Shown piece by piece: positions 5,824 through 8,707 of a stretch of 8,707 bases of DNA. The translations under genes and the position numbers were made by a program. The notes beneath the pieces were generated by a model, which was given only the letters and a program-made list of their open reading frames with translations, made no database searches and was not told where the DNA came from. Each line of letters opens with the position of its first letter. Within the stretch, counting starts at the first letter, position 1. This DNA comes from Parvularcula sp039033795 (GTDB lineage: Bacteria; Pseudomonadota; Alphaproteobacteria; Caulobacterales; Parvularculaceae), in NCBI GenBank assembly GCA_039033795.1, contig JBCCBY010000122.1, positions 1-8,707 on the forward strand, given 5' to 3'.

Positions 5824-6468
5824 TTAGGCGCCAGAACCTTGGGTGGCGACCAATGTCCAATTGGGATCACGTGATTTGATCGACCGCGCAAACACCCAGC
5901 AGTCCACCACTTGCATGACGGTGTCTTCTGACCCCTGGACGACACTGTCATCTCGATCTTTCACGAAGCGAACCTGCTCGGCACGGAACTTGACGTCGAC
6001 GCGCAGTTGATCGCCGTCCCGCTCGCTGCTCACCGCCTCGGGGCTTTCAATGCCAACCAACGTAAAAATCACGTCGTGCCCGGCGGCGCGGCGTTCATCG
6101 ATTGCGCCTTGGAAGGATTGCAAAACACTTGCGGACACAAAGCCCTTCACCGGGGCCAGATCGCCAGCTTGGTAAGCCTCCACGATCATTTCATAGGCTT
6201 GCCCGGCGCCTTCTAGAAAGCTCTTGGGCTCAAAAGCTGGGTAATGATCGGCGACCGTCTGCGCCCATTCGGGCAGTGTCGGCCGAGGCGCCTCCGGCTC
6301 GTCGTTGGCAGGGGCTGCATCTGTTTCATTCGTGTTGTTGCCCACGGGGCGCAGCACAGGACGTTCGTGCTCGTCTGGCTCATGCCCTCCTTTGGTGCCC
6401 AGCACCGTGAACAGGCGATAGCTCAGAAACAGCGCGAGCGCGGCAAATATAAGGATCGTTGGGTCCAT
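5824..6468 (-). CDS. Tim44-like domain protein, inner-membrane anchored
   Basis: This is a bacterial relative of mitochondrial Tim44 (TimA type in Caulobacter), attached to the inner membrane; its bacterial job is not settled. I place the start at the ATG at 6468, giving 214 residues. An upstream ATG at 6558 would leave only 15 bp to the divergent fxsA and add 30 residues not expected in the family, whereas from 6468 the protein begins directly with its membrane anchor (residues 4-23, ILIFAALALFLSYRLFTVLG). A charged, Pro-rich linker (25-65) follows. The Tim44-like domain covers about 80-210: AYEMIVEAYQAGDLAPVKGF, then AIDERRAAGHDV, RVDVKFRAEQVRFVKD, and the closing DCWVFARSIKSRDPNWTLVAT. The ribosome-binding site at 6468 is weak (GGA). 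It heads the operon that continues to mltA, and lies back to back with fxsA-secB, a conserved alphaproteobacterial arrangement. Confidence 0.92.
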   Translation of the reverse strand: MDPTILIFAALALFLSYRLFTVLGTKGGHEPDEHERPVLRPVGNNTNETDAAPANDEPEAPRPTLPEWAQTVADHYPAFEPKSFLEGAGQAYEMIVEAYQAGDLAPVKGFVSASVLQSFQGAIDERRAAGHDVIFTLVGIESPEAVSSERDGDQLRVDVKFRAEQVRFVKDRDDSVVQGSEDTVMQVVDCWVFARSIKSRDPNWTLVATQGSGA

Positions 6469-6503
6469 GGAGTCCAAACGTGGCGTTGCTGGCAAGAGGG
6501 TTC

Positions 6504-6533
6504 TTACCGGAAGCGATGAAAGACACATATAAC
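6504..6533 (+). promoter_or_regulatory. Weak candidate promoter for fxsA
   Basis: TATAAC (6528-6533) matches five of six -10 positions and lies 40 bp before the fxsA ATG. The best -35 at 18 bp is TTACCG (6504-6509), a poor match. The surrounding AT-rich stretch is the only one in the 105-bp region between the divergent genes, and it could also serve the Tim44-like gene in the other direction. Confidence 0.3.
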
Positions 6534-6573
6534 CTATTTCTTTCTTCGCCACCTTCATCCTTGGAACCTTCCT

Positions 6574-6966
6574 ATGCTTGCCGTTCTTCTTCTCCTTCTT
6601 CTGGCGATGCCGATCGTTGAGATTGCTCTTCTTCTTCAGGGCGCTGTGATCATCGGGGTGATTCCAGTTATCCTCCTCACGGTGTCCACCGCGCTACTTG
6701 GCGGCTATTTGATCAAACGACAGGGCCTCACGGCGATGCAGGAGTTAAGGGGGGATTTGTCCCAAAACCGCCCCCCTGTGGCGGCCGTGGTCGATGGGGC
6801 GAGCTTGCTCGTTGCCGCCCCTTTGTTGATGACGCCGGGGTTCCTCACGGACGCGGTTGGGTTTGCCTTGCTCGTCCCGCCGATTCGCTATGCGCTTGCG
6901 CGCTCGGTGCTGCGGCGCCTGCAAGCGGCGCATCAGCGCGGCAATATCGTCATCATCAAGCGATGA
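6574..6966 (+). CDS. fxsA: FxsA family membrane protein
   Basis: FxsA is a small inner-membrane protein named for suppressing F-plasmid exclusion of phage T7 when overproduced in E. coli; its normal role is unknown. The 130 residues contain two N-terminal hydrophobic segments (about 1-21 and 25-46), then the family core KRQGLTAMQELRGDL (48-62), and a third hydrophobic stretch with the hallmark LLMTPGFLTDAVG (84-96) and VPPIR (101-105). The tail is basic and short, without the long acidic or Gly-rich extension of some members. Only a poor GGAA box precedes the ATG. secB follows on the same strand 75 bp later, with a hairpin between. Confidence 0.95.
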   Translation: MLAVLLLLLLAMPIVEIALLLQGAVIIGVIPVILLTVSTALLGGYLIKRQGLTAMQELRGDLSQNRPPVAAVVDGASLLVAAPLLMTPGFLTDAVGFALLVPPIRYALARSVLRRLQAAHQRGNIVIIKR

Positions 6967-6974
6967 GCCCATTG

Positions 6975-7000
6975 GCCGGGTTGCGAGGGATCGACCCGGC
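6975..7000 (+). other. Hairpin between fxsA and secB
   Basis: GCCGGGT (6975-6981) pairs perfectly with ACCCGGC (6994-7000) around a 12-nt loop. No T-run follows, so it is not a convincing terminator. It may modulate read-through from fxsA to secB or stabilise a processed end. A chance stem in GC-rich DNA is also possible. Confidence 0.3.
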
Positions 7001-7041
7001 TGGTAGCTGCGCCGCTTTATCCAAACGCGCCGGAGCTTCCG

Positions 7042-7521
7042 ATGTCCGAGACCCCAGCCGATCAGGCGAACCAGCAACCTGTCCCATCCATGCGGTTGGT
7101 TCATCAGTATCTCAAGGATCTTTCCTTTGAGAGTCCCAGCGCACCCATGTCATTGGGCACCAACCAAGAGCAACCCAAAATGGAAGTGGGTGTCGACATC
7201 AACGCCCGCAGCCTTGGTCAGGATCGCTTTGAGGTGGAGCTCAGCTGCAACGCAACGGCCAAACGAGATGATCAGACCGTTTATGTGGTCGAGGCCAATT
7301 ACGCCGGTCTTTTTGTTATTCAGAACGTGCCGCAAGAGCAGCTTGAGCCAGCGCTCCTGATTGAAGCGCCGCACACGCTCTTTCCGTTCATCCGTCAGAT
7401 CATCGCGACGGCGACCCGTGATGGAGGGTTCACAGCGCTGATGCTCGAGCCGCTCGATTTTGTCGGTATGTACCAACATCAGCGCGGTGCCGCAGCCCAA
7501 CAGCCGATGGGGCAGGCGTAA
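7042..7521 (+). CDS. secB: Protein-export chaperone SecB
   Basis: SecB is a homotetrameric cytoplasmic chaperone that keeps preproteins unfolded and hands them to SecA at the Sec translocase. The 159 residues are close to the E. coli length of 155. Family motifs are plain: RLVHQYLKDLSFESP (18-32), the beta-strand core DRFEVELSCNATA (61-73), YAGLFVIQNVP (87-97), LLIEAPHTLFPFIRQIIA (105-122) and TRDGGFTALMLEPLDFVGMY (125-144). A GGAG box 6 nt upstream supports the ATG at 7042. The Gln/Ala-rich C-terminal tail is variable in the family. secB sits beside fxsA and the Tim44-like gene as in many alphaproteobacteria. Here it is followed immediately, after 6 bp, by a convergent exopolysaccharide gene rather than by further conserved housekeeping genes. 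Confidence 0.98.
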   Translation: MSETPADQANQQPVPSMRLVHQYLKDLSFESPSAPMSLGTNQEQPKMEVGVDINARSLGQDRFEVELSCNATAKRDDQTVYVVEANYAGLFVIQNVPQEQLEPALLIEAPHTLFPFIRQIIATATRDGGFTALMLEPLDFVGMYQHQRGAAAQQPMGQA

Positions 7522-7527
7522 GAGGGT

Positions 7528-8367
7528 TTAAGAGCCTACACCTGGGAGCAAGGCGCCCTTCGATTTGTTGAGAATGGAGAACATCAGTTTCTCCTCAGGG
7601 ATCAAGCTTGACGCCTCCTCAATCTCCGAAAATGTCGCGGCACCCGCGGCGGTGATCAGCACCACGCCGTCGAGCAGCGGCATGATCGTCATGACATCGT
7701 CTGAACCCAGAATAGAGGGAAGGTTGAGGATGATCACGGTGTCCTTGGCGATGCTGCGGAAGGTGTTGAGGGCGTCACCGACCCGCGCTGAAGACAGAAG
7801 TTCAGCACTCTGACCAGTGGATCGGTCGACGAGAAACAGCAGCAAATTGCCATGGTTTGCTTTTGTTAAGTACCGGTCCACCGGTCCTTCACCGCGGAAA
7901 TAACCCATGCCGGAACGGAACTCGTGCGCCCCCAGATAGCCTGATAACAAGGGGCGCTGCAGGTTGAAGTCAGCCAGGACAACAGTCTGTTCTGGGCGTC
8001 TGGCGCAGGCGCGGGCGATATGGATCGATGCCACCGTCTTGCCGCTGCGTGAACGCGGTGAGGTGATGCCAACGACCTGGCCATTCACGTCTTTCAGGGA
8101 TTGCAGAAGCCGGGTGCGCACAATGCGGATGGCGCTGTTGAACGGGCTTGGTGTGCCAGGCGTCACGCCAAAGCGTGCTTCAAATCGGTCAAAGTCAGCA
8201 TCGCTTGTCGGCAGCGCTGCCACGTCCAGGGGCCGGCGCTCGCCAGCGCCGTCCTGGTTGATTTCAAAGCGTGGCGGCGGCGAGCTGATGGGCTCGACGA
8301 CCTCGGGCTGGCGTGCCTTTTTAAGGGCGCGCTCGAGCGGATTGGTGAAAACGTCGTCCTGGCTCAT
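7528..8367 (-). CDS. CpsD/CapB-like exopolysaccharide P-loop protein with degenerate motifs
   Basis: It resembles bacterial tyrosine kinases (BY-kinases) that act with Wzz/GumC-type membrane proteins to control polysaccharide chain length and export. I place the start at the ATG at 8367 (279 residues), as this N-terminus (NPLERALKKAR) is like that of relatives and an AGGGG box lies 10 nt upstream. A GTG at 8421 would add 18 residues but has no ribosome-binding site. Walker A is SPRSRSGKT (103-111), with Lys110 and Thr111 kept but few of the usual glycines. Walker A' reads ADFNLQRP (132-139) against the usual D-x-D-L-R-R-P: the first Asp is kept and the second is Asn. Walker B reads VIILNLPS (211-218), with Asn in place of the Asp. 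The C-terminus has no tyrosine cluster. ATP binding remains possible, tyrosine kinase activity looks doubtful. The chain-length protein gene ends 60 bp upstream. Confidence 0.85.
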   Translation of the reverse strand: MSQDDVFTNPLERALKKARQPEVVEPISSPPPRFEINQDGAGERRPLDVAALPTSDADFDRFEARFGVTPGTPSPFNSAIRIVRTRLLQSLKDVNGQVVGITSPRSRSGKTVASIHIARACARRPEQTVVLADFNLQRPLLSGYLGAHEFRSGMGYFRGEGPVDRYLTKANHGNLLLFLVDRSTGQSAELLSSARVGDALNTFRSIAKDTVIILNLPSILGSDDVMTIMPLLDGVVLITAAGAATFSEIEEASSLIPEEKLMFSILNKSKGALLPGVGS

Positions 8368-8427
8368 GTTATTGGGGCCCCTGCTTCCCCGGTGGTGGAT
8401 GTCAGCATGATCCTTGTCCACGGCCCG

Positions 8428-8707
8428 TTAAAGAATGACCTTGGCCGCGACGAGAAGGGCCGCAGCACCGAGTATCGCTGAAATGCCTGCCAGAATAATG
8501 AACACATTGCGGCGGAATGCCAGCGTGTCATCGTCTGCCACCTCAGGGATTTCGATGGTTGGCGCATGAGGGACCGCGTGGGACAGCTGTCGCCCTGTCT
8601 CAACTTTCGGGAACAGAAAGATCGGGCCCAACCCCAGAACCGCAGCGATCCCTCCTGACAGGCCGACCAAAGCGATCATGAGTTTGGGTTTATCGGGACT
8701 TGTGGGC
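8428..8707 (-). CDS. Wzz/GumC-type polysaccharide chain-length protein, C-terminal end
   Basis: The frame is open to the window edge, so only the last 92 residues are visible; the Met at 8679 is internal. Just before the first visible membrane segment is a proline-spaced stretch, PTSPDKPK, which matches the conserved Pro-rich motif preceding the second transmembrane helix of polysaccharide co-polymerases. That helix follows (about 20 residues, LMIALVGLSGGIAAVLGLG, then PIFLF). Normally the protein ends soon after it in the cytoplasm. Here a polar loop of about 35 residues (with TIEIPEVADDDT) leads to a further hydrophobic segment, NVFIILAGISAILGAAALLV, at the very C-terminus. This protein and the downstream CpsD-like protein probably form one export unit whose other genes lie beyond the right edge. 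The family call rests on a short stretch and the neighbour. Confidence 0.7.
   Translation of the reverse strand, partial: PTSPDKPKLMIALVGLSGGIAAVLGLGPIFLFPKVETGRQLSHAVPHAPTIEIPEVADDDTLAFRRNVFIILAGISAILGAAALLVAAKVIL

Noticed and set aside
5271..5879. Open frame of 202 codons on the plus strand opposite mltA
   Set aside because: Very Arg-rich with no domain; mltA on the other strand is unmistakable and the frame runs through its signal peptide region.
6469..6558. N-terminal extension of the Tim44-like protein to the ATG at 6558
   Set aside because: It would leave 15 bp for two divergent promoters and place 30 non-family residues before the membrane anchor. The ATG at 6468 fits the family.
8368..8421. 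GTG at 8421 as start of the CpsD-like gene
   Set aside because: No Shine-Dalgarno sequence precedes it, and the added residues (DKDHADIHHRG) look unlike the family N-terminus. The ATG at 8367 has an AGGGG box, though at a long 10 nt, so some doubt remains.
1..8707. Search for CRISPR arrays, insertion sequences, attachment sites, tRNA or toxin-antitoxin pairs
   Set aside because: No regularly spaced repeats, transposase frames, terminal inverted repeats, tRNA-like cloverleaf or paired small toxin/antitoxin genes were seen in the window.

Overview
The window looks like the chromosome of a moderately GC-rich alphaproteobacterium. The main reason is the block Smr - MltA - Tim44-like (minus strand) facing FxsA - SecB (plus strand), a neighbourhood familiar from that class. 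Tim44-like proteins with one N-terminal membrane anchor are themselves typical of alphaproteobacteria. The genus cannot be fixed from sequence alone. Almost all of the DNA is coding, no stretch over 300 bases lacks a gene, and I see no IS element, CRISPR array, tRNA or rRNA.

Left part (1-1312): the 3' end of an ACC deaminase gene (plus) converges on the ribosomal protein operon rpmI-rplT (minus). Two hairpins lie between them, one of which looks like a bidirectional terminator. A roughly 200-bp region separates rpmI from a small exported protein gene read the other way. It holds a candidate rpmI promoter with a short perfect dyad between its -35 and -10 boxes.

Middle (1313-6468): the small exported, His-rich, two-cysteine protein is followed by pyrC (dihydroorotase), whose leader can fold into two mutually exclusive hairpins. 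pyrC converges, with 2 bp to spare, on a minus-strand run that probably forms one operon: Tim44-like, MltA lytic transglycosylase, Smr-domain protein, then a 445-residue membrane protein. The last resembles a divergent PiT-type phosphate/cation transporter and is the least expected member of the run.

Right part (6469-8707): fxsA and secB run on the plus strand. They converge, with 6 bp between, on the end of an exopolysaccharide export pair on the minus strand. This pair is the C-terminal end of a Wzz/GumC-type chain-length protein, cut by the window edge, and a CpsD/CapB-type P-loop protein whose nucleotide-binding motifs are visibly degenerate.

Most genes are housekeeping: translation, pyrimidine synthesis, cell-wall turnover and protein export. 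The best leads for something undescribed are the PiT-like transporter with an altered second repeat, and the exopolysaccharide pair in which the kinase-like partner has lost acidic residues and the chain-length protein carries an extra C-terminal membrane segment.
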